Shown here: positions 12,501-27,500 of the stretch, piece after piece | Layout of the letters: each line of letters starts with the position of its first letter | Numbering within the stretch: position 1 is the first letter of the stretch | NCBI GenBank assembly: GCA_013399875.1 | Contig: VXAZ01002125.1 | Location: 1 to 64,000 of the forward strand | DNA from: Gymnorhina tibicen | Taxonomy: Eukaryota; Chordata; Aves; Passeriformes; Artamidae | Direction: 5' to 3' | Length of the DNA stretch: 64,000 bases | Made by a program: the position numbers and the translations under genes | Notes under the pieces: generated by a model | Seen by the model: the letters and a program-made list of their open reading frames with translations, nothing else | Database searches by the model: none | What the model was told of the DNA's origin: nothing

Positions 12501-15500
12501 TCTTTATGTGTCTTACTGCACTTTCAAGCTTGTGCTAAAGTGCTAGGATTGGGGTTTGTATGTTTGTTCTTTTATGCTTTATAGAGTAAACTATAGTGAG
12601 TTGGAGGTCTGTTCACCGTTATGGGACAGGTTTAACTTATGGAGACTGTTTTACCTGTGATGCTGAATGCAGGTAACTGTACGGATGAAAACTGTATTGA
12701 TGCAACAACAGCTAGTAATCTGTTAATACCAGTTCTTAGAAAGCAGCTGAGCTGCTGTGGAACATGGGAGAGTGAAGGAAAAAGTATTGGCCCACCCATT
12801 CAGTGACATCTATTGTCCTCTTTCAATTCAGTTTATCTAGGTAGTCTTGTACAGCTTTCTAGAAGCTGGAATTTTGGTGTGTGTGAAGGATACTTCTAAC
12901 ATATTACAGGAGTTTTCTTATTTATCAATCAGTCTAGTGTAGTTTATTAGTAGGAAGAGTTACAGTTGCTTCAAGTATGATGCCAGTTAACAAATGATGG
13001 AAAGAAGCAAACAAGGAGCATATTCGCATATATTGAGAGGATTACCAGTTAGACTGAGAATAACACTCATCTTTTCTGGGGCCTGAGTTCCTGAAGCCAC
13101 AAGAGGATGTGCATGTTGATGTTTTCAGATCTCTGTTTCCTTGTGAATGTGTGTGTAAGGGCTTGGGTAGAATCTAAGTTTTAGTAAACAGTTTGGAGAG
13201 TTGATTTGTAGGAAGGAAAACATCTGTTGCTAGGAAAAATAAGGAGTGTATGTGGAAGGAGTGTTTGAATTCAGGCTGAAAAATTTATGAAGTCAACAGT
13301 GGCAGATTTCTTGTCTCCTATATAACAGCAACCATATTGGAATTTAACAGAGCACAAATATGTGTCTGTTAAGTTGTTTTCTTAGTAATCTTTTTAGTAG
13401 GTAAAGTTACATGTTTTGCGGCAAGAACAACAAATCAAAATAATCTGACAAAGGTTCTGACACTCATGACACGAAGTTAATTAAAACTTCATAAATTTGA
13501 AGCTTTTTGTTTAATATTTAATGCCTATTTATAGTATAGTTTGTACTTCTGAAATTGTATAGACTTTAAGGTGTGTACAGAATAGCTCTTTTTTTTGGCA
13601 TGTGTCGTTTGCTGCTCTAAGGATATTGAAGCAACAATTTAATATCTAAAATACTGTGGATGTTGCTGAATTTATTTTCATTATAAATTCCTCTTGTATT
13701 ATGGATACAATACTGTAATAAAGTTTAGTACCTTTGTGGGAAATTTAGCAAATATGAGAGTTTTGATATCAGAATAGTACATGAGTATACATCATGATGG
13801 TCATGTACTACTGGTAGGTGTTTTAGAGACTTTCAATAATGACTCTTTTGTTTTTTTTTTTCTTGGCTACCGTTTCTTTTTCAGGTATGTAAAACTTCAC
13901 TGAGTTTCTCTCCTTTTTTTTTCCCTGTAGTTGCATGTGATGTTTGTTAACTTTTTTCCCTCTCTACCTGAACTTAGTTTGGAAGTACTATTAGTAGTCA
14001 CATGTCTCAGTATATTCACAGTGCTTTGCACAATAGAGAAATTCTAATAAGTATGTGCAAAGTTTTTCTTGAGTATTAGAATAATCAACATCCAGTAGAA
14101 AGTGTGCTGACTAGAGTAACAGACGGTTGTAATGTTCTCTTGGATGTAGGCAATAGTGTATTAGTTCACATAAATGTAATACTTTAGAATTTAAGAGTCA
14201 TTTGTTTATATGTAATTTCTCTCTCTTTTTGTTACACTGCTTTCCCAGCAAGGACAAGTTTGGAAGGTTTGCAAAGCTTTTCACCTTCCCTTTGCCCGCT
14301 TGCCCGCTTTCAGAATCGGTCTCATACTCCATGACTTCTGTCTCTACAGTCCACAACTCAGTCATAGAAATCAATGTGGAAAAGTTTTTAAATGAGCTGT
14401 CATTCGAGTTCACTCTGTTGTGTAGAAATGCCTAGCATGTAATTCAGTTTTGCATGAGATGTGAAACTCCTTTGCAAACCCCTCTGAGGAAAATAAAACT
14501 AAATGAATATTTGAGAGAATTACAGTTTGAGCACATATTTTGTCATGTAAGTAATGCTGCTTTTAGTATGTTACTCCAAATGAAATGGTATCGCATGGCT
14601 TGCTAGTCAGAGTAGCAGAGAAGTAGTGTCTGACAGCATGCACTGTAGCTGGCAACAGTAGGTGCTTCCTCAGGTGTTTGTCCACAGAAGCTGTTCTGAT
14701 CCGTCTACGTAAGTTATTTAAGAGACTTAACAGTTGTGACTTCACATCAAAATTTAGTGAAACTTTTTGATTGCTGCTTTTAAAGCTCTGCCTGTGCTGC
14801 TGTAGGAATAAAGAACATGAGTAAAACTTCAGTTCCTAGTCTAAGGAAATAGACTATGCTAGGCAAATATTGGTGGTTTGATTGTGGGATGGAAAATTGT
14901 CTTACAGTTAACAACTGGAAAAAAAAATTAAATGCAGATTGGTGGTGGGGTGTTTAGTTTTGTTTCACAAAGGATAGTTGAATCATTTAATGTGCCCAGC
15001 ACTGTCCTCCACAGATGATGACATGACTGAATTTTCTAACAGTTTGTTAACTCCAGATGAATACAACACTACCTCAAACCAGGAATAGCGTTAAAAGGAC
15101 ACATTTTTTTTCTCCTTCTTTTAGGATTGAGTTTTTTCCCTCACTGCTGTTCTGCACTAACTGCTTTGATACTTCCATGCATCTTTTTCAGTAGAAGAGC
15201 ATCTCTGTACTGTTTCCCATTGCATATTTCAGCTGTGACAGTCCCTGCACTTTGCCTTTCATTTTATCACCTGCTCACTAAAACCAAACAAACAAAAAGA
15301 GGAATCTTTCTAGTTTATCTTCAGAATTGCAACTATCTCTTAGCTTTACATGGATGATTGTGTTTCTACTTCATTTTGTATTGTATTTTTTTATAGGCAT
15401 GTGGTGACCCCAAAGCCAAACCATCCTATCTTATTGACAAAAACCTGGAATCTGCTGTCAAATTCATAGTCAGGAAGTTTCCAGCAGTAGAAACACGCAA

Positions 15501-18500
15501 CAACAACGTAAGTAATCAAATGGCTGTATAACTATTCTTCTCACTACCCTTTCAGCACAATCTGAGAGGTTTACATTTTCTTGTAAAGCATCTGATGCTG
15601 ACAGTTGCAGTTGGAATATAGTTGTTGATGCAAATGTCTGACAGGATAACTGAGAAGGAACTATCTCTAAGGAGAGAATATTATACTGTAATTCTGGATG
15701 GGTTTTGTTAGGATAGGACACTTTCTGGTTTTCTTTTTGCCTGCTCTCTTCTATTCCATTTTGAAGAATTGTCAATGGGAAGAAATCCTTGGAAAAATCA
15801 TGCCGTGCTTTAATAGGAGAAATTCCTGGTGACCAGACAGATTGCAGAAGATAGAAGTTGCATAACTTTATTTGTGATGTGTCCTAACTAGCAGATCAGT
15901 AAAAAACACCTGGCTGCAAGGTGGGAAGAAGTGTTTGTACTTACAGGTACACTTGCCTATGGAGTCAGTCCCTGTGGGAATAAAGAATGCTTTAGTACAT
16001 AAAGAGAAACATTGTGAAGTACAAAAATATGGAAATATAATTGTTTCCTCTTAATATAGTGAGTTCAGTTGCAGAAGTAAATTATATTATACCTTTGAGT
16101 GACTCAGTACTACTGAATTTGACTTTGAAGCCTTTTTTTAGGTAATTAATATTAGGCTAGAGACAGGCATTTTGGCAGGTGATGTACTCTTGTTTCCCTG
16201 ATTCAATTTGAAAGACAAGGTAAAGATGCTTGTTTTACCTGCTTATATTTCTTTCCAAAGGTGGAAAATGGAGGTAGGTGTTGGGTTTGCATGTTCCCTG
16301 CATGCAACTGTGTGCCTGTGTGCTTGGGAGGTTTAGGCTTGCTTTAAGCATTCAGGTTTCTGCAGAATGGTAGTGGTGATGGCAATGAGAGTAATTAGTT
16401 TCTTTTACATTGCCATCTCAAATTTGTTTGTAATGTCTCCAGTAATACCAATGGGGAAAAAACCCCAAAAAACCAGAAAAAAACTTTCCCTTATGGAGGA
16501 AACAATTTCATTAGCAATGTGCTTTGTCACTTTAAAACTTTGACATGGTTTGTCCTCTTTAATATTGCTCATCTTTGTATGGAATTTGATTGTTTTAGTA
16601 ACAAATATGGAAATTCTTTATCAAATTTATGTAAAAATAGTAAATCCGTTAAACCATGTTTGGTAAATGCTTCCATATTCTCTAAGCTTGGGTGGCAGAT
16701 CTACTATTAAAAGGTAAGGTACATAGAATTTACTTATTGCAGTTGCGTGTGTGCTTTAAATGTCTTCCAGTTGTTGATAATGAATTTGGAGCTTAACTAA
16801 TGATAGATATTTAAGGATTTGGTGCTGTGAAGTTTATGGAAAGAGATCAAAGAAAACTTGCTATATTTTGACAATCACAGTTTCTAAAATAGGACACACT
16901 CATAATGTTTTGTCATTGCCATGTATTTATTTACTATGAGCCATCAAGGCCTATATTTATTAAGCAGTTGACAAAAGCCTACCCTCCTTATGTATGAGCA
17001 CAGTTTAAAGCAGGATTTTGAGCTCTAGCAATAGGCAGCTGTAGTTTCCATCCTGTGGTCAGAGCTGACGGCAGTTTGCTTAGTTATTTACAGATGTTTC
17101 CCATAGAGTGTTGTAACTCCCAAAAAAGAAAAGGGTCATCAGAGATTTAAAAGGGCAAGAAGCTAGTTGGAACAGAGACACATTGATTAAAGAAATATCT
17201 CAAAGGATTACTGCAGTGGAAATAGGTAAGAAATCATAAGTTGTGTTTCCTCCTTGCAGTGAAAATTCCAGGACACCCTTTCAAGAAGAGGTTTTGGATT
17301 TTGTGTGTTCAAGTGCAGCAGTTGCTACTGCCTAGCACTGTGTACCTATGCTGTTAGTAGTATCTTCTAACATGTCAGTAGGTGATGGTGCCAAACAAGC
17401 TTGCATTCAGTTTTAGAGAATAGGTAGTGCCAGTTTTTTTTTTTTTTTTTACCTATTTTAGCTGTTTTTTCTCAGGTACTGTCATCTACTGTGTTTTGTG
17501 TCTTAGAAATGAGTGACATATTTTATTGAAGAGTGTGAGCAATGTTTGCTGTAATCAGATGATCTTGAAAAGCATGAGTTTTCATTCTGTTGAAACAAGT
17601 AATTCTGTTATATTTGCTATTGATATCTTTTACATCTTTATTCATGGAAAATATAGTTCCTGGTTTTGTTCCTCCTTCAGTGTTTGACATGCTGAGTCAC
17701 CAGAGCAATATCTCACAGTTGCTGATTTCTGATATTGTACTGAGAGTGAAAGTTTGTGGACAGTTCAAACAGTGAAGTGGCTGATGAATCTTTGCTGACC
17801 AGGCTCAAAAATGAAATGGAGTAGTTCGTCTTCCAAAGGATTAATTATAGATAACTCTGGACTTTATCAGTTCATAACTCTTTCTCCTGTTGTCTGAGGG
17901 GAGAGAGATGTCCCTGTGATGTCTTACACTTGCCCTTTCTTTTCCAATAACTATTGTGAATCACATAACTTTGAAAGTGTGCAGTTTGGAGACCGGGCTC
18001 TTAAGTAAACTGTTAATGAAATAGGCCACCAGGGTAGCACTGCTGCATAGTGTATGAAATAACCTGAAAAGGAAGGAATGTATATAAGCAAAAACTTGAG
18101 GGATTCGGAGAGTGAGAAACAAACAGGATAGATAGATAGATAGAGTCCTGTGTCACGGTTTGACACTGATTTAAGCGCCAAGCACCCACGAAAAACTGTT
18201 CACTTATTTTCCTCTGCTATAGCTGATTGGAGGAGAGGGAATTAAAACTTCATTTTCATGAGTGAGATAAGGATCAGGGGAAAAACACTTTTAAGGCAAA
18301 ACAGGTTCCAAACATCCAAAATAAAGAAGATTTATGAAAAAGATCTGAAAGGAAAGTTTCTTCTGTGTTTGGGGGAGCTTTACTCTTTATAATTATTTCA
18401 AATTGACTAAAGCTTTGTTTTGAAAAAGCCTTCTAAGCTGCAGATGATGTCCAAAGACTTTGTAGCACCATTGTTCTCTGTCAGGTCTGTGATCTGATTG

Positions 18501-21500
18501 TACTTGTATTGACTCAGAGTAGCATTTCTTTTTACTGAATTTCCTGGACTAGCTTCAGAAGGGAAGTTCCAAAGTACGGGATGCAGAAGCAGCCTGATTT
18601 TTCTGACGGCTGTTTAGACCGCATCCTCTTACAAGGGCGTACAGGCAAGGTTCTTGTCACAGAGAAATCGAAAGAGAGCTGAACTCAAAAAAAAAATGTC
18701 ATAGGACCTAAAAGTTACTGTGTTCTCAGTCAATGCTAATACTTAATGCCTTTTAAAACCAGAATGAAATGCTTCACAATGGGGAACTGGAGATACAGAG
18801 AGAAAGGACATAAATTTGATTTTTTTGATAAATCTGCTGCCTGTGCAGGTAAAGCTCCATGTCTTTGTGTGATGAAGTTGTAGCCCCCTTTCTGCTTTCC
18901 CAAACACCACATATGACAAATAGTGAGACTATCTGCCTTCTTTCTTGAACATATGTTTTTCTTGGTTTGTTCCTCAGCAATTTCCTTGTATAAAAACTTA
19001 TATTTTTAAATGTCTCTTGGAAAAGTTGAGGTTCAGTCATTGCTTAGCACAAAGCAGACCAGTGAAGCATCACTTTGAAGTTTCTAAGTGTATGGTTAGT
19101 GAGGGAAAGGTCTGTTTTCCAGGTAATGCTAGTCTTCATCATTTAGTAGGTATGTTCTCAGTATTGTTCATATCAATTCGATTTGTGTTTTGTATTGACT
19201 AATTTTTTTCTGTGTTGTGTCTGTGGGGACTGGAAATGAGATCACTTGGAGCAGAGGACAAGCAGTGTGAGCATTTCCAGCCTCCCAGGGTTAGGATCTA
19301 TAGTTTTAAATTAGCTCACTTTACTTTTTAAATTTTTGCCTTTTCCCTTTTAGATCCCAAGCGTGTGTGTGCTTGGTTTGCCTACTGTGTCTTTCAGAGT
19401 TTCACTTCATAATGAGCTGGTTGCATAGCAAATTAGCTGGATATGGGAGAGGTGTTGTGGGCACAGAGTGGCTGAACCTCCTTGGCTGAAGCTTATTAGA
19501 AGTCATTAATGCATGCTTTTATTAAATGCTTTCTTCTGTTAAAAAAATTAAAACCCACACTTTATAACCAGTCTTGATTTTTAATTTTTGATAGGTGCTT
19601 CCAGTAATTAGTCTTTTTCAAAACACTTAAATACAAATAATAACCTGTTTTCAAAGTTTTTTCTTTCAGCCCCTCTAAGTGGTACACTACGTCAAGGAAA
19701 ATGTCATTTGTTTGCTTGTTTCTAATGAAGCATTTAGTACTGTAATTTTCATAGCACTAGTGAAGATAATTTAGAAACTGTCATCTCTGGAAAAATAACT
19801 TCGGGGTCTCAGCTCTGCTGCCTCATATATTGGTAATCTCTTTTCACTAATCATTTATTTTTGAGGAAATTATATGGTCATTAAAGCTATCACAGCTGTT
19901 TTCTTAAGTCTAACTTAAATTATCCCCATATTCAGTAAATGTTAATATTTTTCTCCACCTTTCTGGGGAGTTAGATCTCTTGCATGGGAGACTTGACTTT
20001 TCAGATAACTTCCAGCTTTCTTAATCAAAAAACCCCCAACTCCTCATATTCCACCATAAAACTTAACTGGCCTTCTGACCATGAGGATTAAAACCTTTTC
20101 CAGGTAAGGGGGTGCCATGCACAGCTGCTTGTTCAGCTCTGTTCCTGCTCAGGGAGCTTGTAGTGGTAAAGGCCACAAAAGAGATAAATTTTCCAGAAGT
20201 CACTGAGGCAGCAGTTTAGGTTATGTATGTTCCCTCTGCATGAGTGAAGTCAGATGATGAGCAACTATTCTCTGTTCAGCTTTGCATGAACAGTTGTCTT
20301 ACGCTTGAGAACAGAATATACTAATGATAGTTTATTTCACAAGAAACTGAAAAATATCTACAAATAATAAAATTTTATCTACATTTTTACTAAAAAGTCA
20401 TTCAGAATTGAAATTGCTCAGCTAATGCCTTGCTCCAATACAACCATACTTACTGTTCTGGTTTTGTATGCAGTAGCGTGTTACAGGTATAAGACTGACT
20501 TAAAATGACATATCCTGTATAACAGAATATAGTATATAAAGTTTTTCAGTCTAACAGTCATTTGTGAGTGAGCATTTTGTTCATAGCAGTTCCAAGAGGT
20601 CATGTGAAATCCTGAAATCTCTTCAAAATGTTTCACCAAACAGAATTCTCATACTGTAACATATTTTTTCAAAATAGTAAGTGCTGTCAGCTACAAAGTT
20701 TATGTTCATGGTTTAACCTTTGACTGGGCCTGAATTTGAGATAGAATAGCATCCAAATATTGTATTTTTTAATCATTATTTGTAATAAATCATTGTAGTA
20801 TGCTGCTGTAAGTCATGTAAGTCCATACAAGTCACTTGCCAAGGTAAATCAATCTTGCTTGCTTGTTGCTTCATAGTGTCTACAATACCTGCAGAGGAGT
20901 GACTGTGTGTAACACTTTACCCTCTGCTTCATCCACTAAAACTCTCTTTGCTTTAATGACTGACAATTTAAGAGCTTGGCCCTTAAAAAACAAGAAAACA
21001 AACAAAAATATCCCCACTGAGATGGCATTCAAAAAATTGTATGAATTGTAAAAAATGTGCAAAAATTGTAAATGAAGTTGAGAAAATGGAGAAACTGTTT
21101 CTTACAGCTGAGAGGTAGATCAGTTTTTAAAGAGAAGCCTTCCTGTTCCAGTTGTCTGCCATTATTAATTCTCTGGGAATGGTAACAGTTATGGAGCATC
21201 ACAGGTGGCTATTTCTTTTTCAAAACAGTTAACTTAGTGCTAGAAACTTGAAAACAAACTAAAATAGATCTTGTGGTAGACATACATTAGTTAGTAAACA
21301 CATTAAATATTCTATTTTATCTTTTTATATGCAGCACAGTACTTCAGAAATTGCTTTTAATTGGAAATAAGAGAACCAAGGACACATCCATCATTCTAGA
21401 GTTAATTTACAGAATTTAAAAGTAATTTTCTTCATTTTATTAGATGCTTCTATCTTTCCCTGCTGTTCTGCTATGGATTTTGTAGACACAAAACTTAGTT

Positions 21501-24500
21501 CAATTTAATTGAGTTTTTCAAATGTTCATCTAAAGATTCCGTAGGTGACAAGCATAGTGAGTATAACATGACAATAAGAATACTAGCAGTGATGATTTAC
21601 CTCTCTCTCCAGAAATTTAACAGTCAGAATTTATAATACTGCTTTTTTTGGGGCTTATATTCCACCTGTTAAGATTAAGTTGATGGTATTTTTGCTGAGG
21701 ACATGGTAATATCTATGGTGTTGGATTGTAGAAAACAAATACAAGTGTTTAATGATCAGACTTGCAGGAAAAATATCACACTGATATAAGAAGCAGAAAA
21801 TTCCCCTTCCTACAGTCTACTTCTGGCTCATGAAATAAGACATTTATTCACATACTACTGCTACCAGTCAAATAAACATGATAAAAAATTCCAGGACTAG
21901 GGATACCCTTTGTTTTTACACACATGAAACTCTCTGAACAACCTAGTTGTCTCATATTTTTCGTGAGCCATGGTATTAAACTGGCATTTATTCACATGAT
22001 TAGTATGCTAGGGCTGCATCATTTCTCCCTTGTCTGAGCCATTGTGTTCATATAAGCTTTAAGTGAGGCTTTCTTGCACTTTCTGATTTATTTTTTGCTT
22101 CTTTTAATGTACTTTCTCTGTTTACATAATCAACTGTGTAAGGATCTTACGGATTTAATATAAAGAAGGAAAGGCACAAGTTAAAGATCAGTTCCTTCTC
22201 CTGTAGGTCATATATTCACAAAGTGCTAGCTTCACTCTTTGTTATTTATAAATAATATTAAAACATGATCAGAGATGTGTTATTTTGTTAATAGGCAAAA
22301 GAAATAATCTCAGATTAATTATTTGAGAGTTTTTTTGACCTTGCCATATTATGCTGAAATTTCTCCAGGTTTTCATACGTCTTAAATCTAATTCACCTCA
22401 ATCAACAAACATACTGTTGGTATAATTTGTACTTCAAATTCTCTAAGAATAAATAAACCATTTACAGCTAACCAATCTGCAAGGCATAGTCAGCTATAGT
22501 AAAAAGAATGTTGTTTAAAGAGTTATTTCTTCAGTATATCCTGTTTTAGGATATACCTACTTTTGTTGGTTATTGTAAACTTTGAATTATGAATTGCAGG
22601 CTAAGGAAAAAAGCCTCAAACCAAATACAAATCTATATAGCACCAGCAACTTCTAACCAGCTGTTAGGAAATTAGTAGAAATGGAAAGTTTTAATGCTGT
22701 GGTTATGCAAAGAGCTTCACCCACATTCCTGAATGATAAAAAAGCAAATAAACATCCAAGACACTGCATGCTTGTAACTGTTCTTCTAACCATCACTGAT
22801 CAGGCTGTGCTCTATAAATTGAACTATTGGCCCCATACTGATAACAGTCAATTTATATATTGTTTTACTTCGATACTACTATTTTAAGTAAAAGTTTACT
22901 GACCTCTTCAACACTCAGCATTCGAAGAACGATCACCTTAACTTTGTAGGAAAGTTTTAGTATCACTTAAGTATAAATATTTCTGGGAATATAGGTAACA
23001 AGGTAAGAACGCACAGCAGTGATTCCATAATCCTTTGCTGACTGTGGCAAATATCTCCCTATACTCTGTACAGATTCACAGAATTTCTGAAAGTTTATTA
23101 TTTCTTTTGCAATCATAATTCCCAGCACCATCTCCCTTTTTGCCGGATCTCCCCACTTCATGTATTGTGGCTTGAAATTGTGATGTCCTGCAGAAGTGGA
23201 CATTCAGTTGCTATTTGTTATACCAAAAGTAGGTGTAGTGTACAGCAACCTATAATCTTGAGAGTCTTCTTTTGCATTGCACCTTGCTTAATATGAGTTA
23301 GGATTGCAGTGGGAAAAATGTTGTTAAGGTGTATGTGCAGTGGTGGTGAGTTTTGGTTTTTTCTTCTCTCTGCACTAGAATTAATCTTATTTCTGGATCA
23401 TGCCCTGTTGTCTCTTCCTGAAAATTCTTGAAAGGACTTTTCAGATTCATCTGGTTCACGCTTGTATTAGTTGCACAGAAAAAAACCCTGTTTCTGTTTA
23501 GTCTTCCACAAACTGGCAAGAAATGCTTGAAGTGCTAGGGCCAGGGTGCAAAATTAAAACCACAGATCTTAACTGAATTTTCATTGTGTAAGAACTGTTG
23601 ACTGATGAAGCAGTCCTGAAAGTACAAAGCAGACTTTCCTCTGGAGTGGCTCCAAGTATAGACACAAGCTGGCCTGAAAGTGTACTGGAGCTGCACAGAC
23701 CTACTGGAGCTTTGGAGTCTGTGCATGATGATGCTGGATGCTTTTCTGAGCTCAAGGCAGTTGAAGTTAAAGCTATACACTGGGGAAGGTATAGCTTTAA
23801 TCCTCATGCTGAGGATCAATATACAAGTCACGGGATTTGAAAACAGATTTTTGTACAGCAGCAGATTAAATGGAAATAGCCTATCTCCTGGTGCATGAGA
23901 TTTATCAGGACAAATTACAAAATAAACACATGTACTTGCACCTCTTTCAATTAAGCCTCAGCTGATGGCTATGTGAAAGAGACTTAATATATAGGCAAGC
24001 ATTCAAAGTCCAATCCTTGGAAATGGTTTAAGAGTAGGCAGGAGTCTTTCATAATGTAGGCATTCTGATTTGCTCATAACTGTCTATTCCTGTCTTCCCT
24101 GGCAGTAATGAAAGTCTTACGCCTCAAGGCTTCCAAAAAATCATCATCACCTCTAAAAATTCAGAGGAGAGAAGTGAAACTTATTTTACATATGATACCT
24201 ATTTGTGGTCCAGGCAGTTTCTTTTATGACTTTAGAGGAATTTTGATGCTTTACATAAAACTGAGAATACAGAGCACAGCTTTATAAAAGATAGTGAGCT
24301 GAAGAAGCGTACTCAGTTCTAACCTCTCATGAAAATAAACTAATCGATTTGAAGCAATTTTTTAACCTTATAATTGATTGCTCTTGTTGAGAAAAAGATG
24401 TTATTTAACTTGATCATCTTTAATTTAAAATCTTGCAGATTTTTGGAGGGCAGTTTTTCCTATTGTGACTGCTTTAACTCATTTCAATTCCTGTATCAGG

Positions 24501-27500
24501 AAGGAGACGTAATTTGTAGCTGGATATTGCAAGTTAAATATCTTGCAGTGCTGTGAGACTGTCATACATAGATAAACAGAATGGCTGTTCACTAACAGCT
24601 GCTTTTTTGTGTTCTTAATTGTCGAAGTGATCGATTTGGTTCCTTCAGAAAACCTTTAAAAATAAATGATATTTCATTGTCTGTTTAAAATACTTAAAAA
24701 AATAAACCCATGTGAACTATTTTACCTTTGTATTCACATTTGCCTCTTCCATTTTATCCACCAGTGTCTAATGCTAGTGTTTTGCTTCTTTTATGTTTCT
24801 TTATTTTGTTGCTTTTGTTTGAATGTATTATTGTGTTTATATGGAACTGGCCAAAGAACCGTTACTGTATTTTATGTTTGTATCTACATTTTATTTTGCA
24901 TGCTTAACGTGGCTTTGCCTGGATATTCTTTTTGGTAAGTTCAGAATTTAAAAGCATAATGTTTTTCTGTAGTAAAAGTTTGTAACCTGCCACCTTATGT
25001 TCTTCCACCTCAAGTAACATAATTATTTTGGTTTTGGCATACTGATTTGTGCTCATGTACTGTTCTGCTTTTGCAAATTATACATATGATAACACTTTTC
25101 CTAACTACCATTTTCATCTCTAGCTGAGCTAAACAATATGACTCTGGTACTAATGTGTACTAATTTAACTTCTGTCTTCAAAATGTGGTTGGCAGCTGTT
25201 AAAATGATCAGTGCTGAAAACTCTGTGTGTATTTGAGACACACAAAACCTCAGTCTTAGAAAACCGTGTTACAGCTTCTTTGCATAGGCTGGTGGTTACT
25301 CTGCACTTCACAGGTATTACTTTTCAGCAGTCTTCTCAAGATCTTCTAAGAACAGTGTGCATGTTTGTGTTTCTCTTTTAGCAACAGCTTGCTCAGCTCC
25401 AGAAAGAAAAATCAGAGATTTTGAAGAACCTGGCATTATATTACTTCACGTTTGTTGATGTTATGGAATTTAAGGTAAGGTATTACAAATGTGTAAATTG
25501 TTCTATCACATTAGGTTTCTGTAATTTTATTAATGAAATAACACTATATAATGAAATAGCTGAACATGCAGCTCTGTTCTTCAAATTAAAAAAAATTAAG
25601 CTCCATCACTAATTGTAGTAATGGGATTTAATTATATCTTTTCAAACTAAAGTTATTCCTTTGTTTTTCAAGGACCATGTCTGTGAGTTGCTGAACACTA
25701 TTGATGTTTGCCAAGTCTTCTTTGATATTGTAAGTTTCTAGATTTAAACTTTCAAAAATGTTTCTATTTGGAGTCCTGTGGGAAGAAGGACTTGCTTTTC
25801 TTAGTCCAAGAAACATCACGTGTCTAGTAGTAAATGCAAGAGAAATAAAAACAATGTAGCGTTCAGATTTCTAACTTTTATAATAGAGAGATAGACCTTT
25901 CTCAGTAGGCTTTTTATGGACAGTAGTAACAGTATTGTTTCCAGACATAAAAATCTTTCAGTAATTTTTGATTTATTGCATCTGCAATTTAATTCCCAGT
26001 CATCTATATGCTTATGCCTTGTGAGACTCACAAGATGAGAATATTACTAGTGTCCACCTAAGCTAACTGAGGAGGTCACTTTTGGGGTTGACTAAAGCAA
26101 CTACAAAAGCATCTAAAAGTCTTATATTTAAACCCGCCCTGCCTCCCCCCCCTCCCCCCAAAAAAAACCCCAACCCCAAAAGAAAACCTCCAACACCTTT
26201 TCCTGTTGATTTCAACTTTCTTAATGTTGGTAATGTCACCTTGTTAGTTTTTGTCATTATTCTAAATTTGTCCGACTAGATTCATAATATGAAAAAGGAA
26301 CAGGTATGTGTCTGTGAAATGACGTTACAAGGCCAGTGGGATATGTGCTATAGTCTTTTACATGAGGGTCTTACTAAATTACAGTTCATAGACATGGCAC
26401 TGCTGACTGCTTAGTAACAAGAAAAGTTTTCCTATCTGTCAGATAATCTGTAACACTTAAGCCTGGAAGGATTTATTTGGATGCTTTGCTTTCATGAGTA
26501 CAAACAGTTCTGGGAATCTGAATGAATAAATTAAGGTTATACAAACCTTAAAAAATAAATTAAGGTTATACAGAACAAGAACTTTGTTCAAAAGACAGCC
26601 CATTGTATTTTAAAAATGCTGAAAATTGATGGAAATGTAAGGAAAAATGTTATTTGCTTGTTTCTGAAAGTTTTAGAATGAAAATTTACTGGTTTTCATT
26701 TCTAGACTGTAAACTTTGATTTAACAAAGAACTACCTAGATTTGATTATAACCTACACAACTCTAATGATATTGCTGTCCCGAATTGAAGAAAGGAAGGC
26801 TATCATTGGATTGTACAACTATGCCCATGAAATGACACATGGAGCAAGGTAAAAAATTTATTGTATAAAAGATGGGTATAATGTTAATGATAGTAACAGC
26901 TACACCTAAGTGAATTGTTTGTTGTTGCTTTTAGTGACAGAGAATATCCACGCCTTGGCCAGATGATTGTGGATTATGAAAATCCTTTAAAGAAAATGAT
27001 GGAGGAATTTGTACCTCACAGTAAAGTATGTAACTACTTTTCACAGGCATACAGTCACCTTAATTGGGAGAAACAGAGATAAAGAGTAAATAGAGTTTGT
27101 TTTGTCGATGGCCATTTGGTATAAATTTTACATGAGATTTCTGCTTACCTTGAATGTCTAGGGCTGGGGATTGATACCGTATTAAAAAGCAGAACCTGCA
27201 GAAATACAGGAATGATAAGACCCATTAGTAAGGTGCCATTTTATTCACTAAGGATTAGAAATTTATCAAAAATCAGTTGTGGATCATCTGAGAATAGCTG
27301 CTTCTGTGTTTTGTGTAGCTTGAAATTAAAGAGATCCACAATGTTTCTGTGAAGTTGGTTGTTTTGCTGGATTGCCATCCTAGATGAATGTGATTTTCTA
27401 GTTTGTAACCTGGAGGGTTTTGCTTTGTATTGTCCTTAAATTGGGGATCCCGGTGATAACCACTGCCTCTTTAACAGTAGCTCCTCTACTCAAAAGCTGA

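Larger units (their letters stand above)
3540..15396 (+). other. NCKAP1: NCKAP1 intron 1 (11.9 kb)
   Basis: Begins in the CpG island and then turns AT-rich. Recognised contents are the 123-bp duplication (4228-4350 and 5410-5532) and possible old CR1 sequence at about 8580-9110. The remainder shows no repeat, RNA gene or exon that I can support. Confidence 0.8.
15508..25381 (+). other. NCKAP1: NCKAP1 intron 2 (9.9 kb)
   Basis: Contains a T-run of 17 (17434-17450), a GATA microsatellite and adjoining LTR fragment (18127 onward), and a 12-bp perfect inverted repeat (23767-23800). The rest is AT-rich sequence without a feature I can name. Confidence 0.8.
25730..26705 (+). other. NCKAP1: NCKAP1 intron 4
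   Basis: Holds a C-rich/A-rich low-complexity stretch (about 26142-26185) and a 29-bp-spaced duplication (26525-26574). No other feature seen. Confidence 0.8.

Noticed and set aside
12192..12584. 130-codon plus-strand frame in intron 1
   Set aside because: No protein family resemblance, AT-driven composition, and no splice or promoter context.
26063..26279. Poly-proline and poly-glycine frames on the two strands
   Set aside because: Produced by the C-rich/A-rich low-complexity tract.
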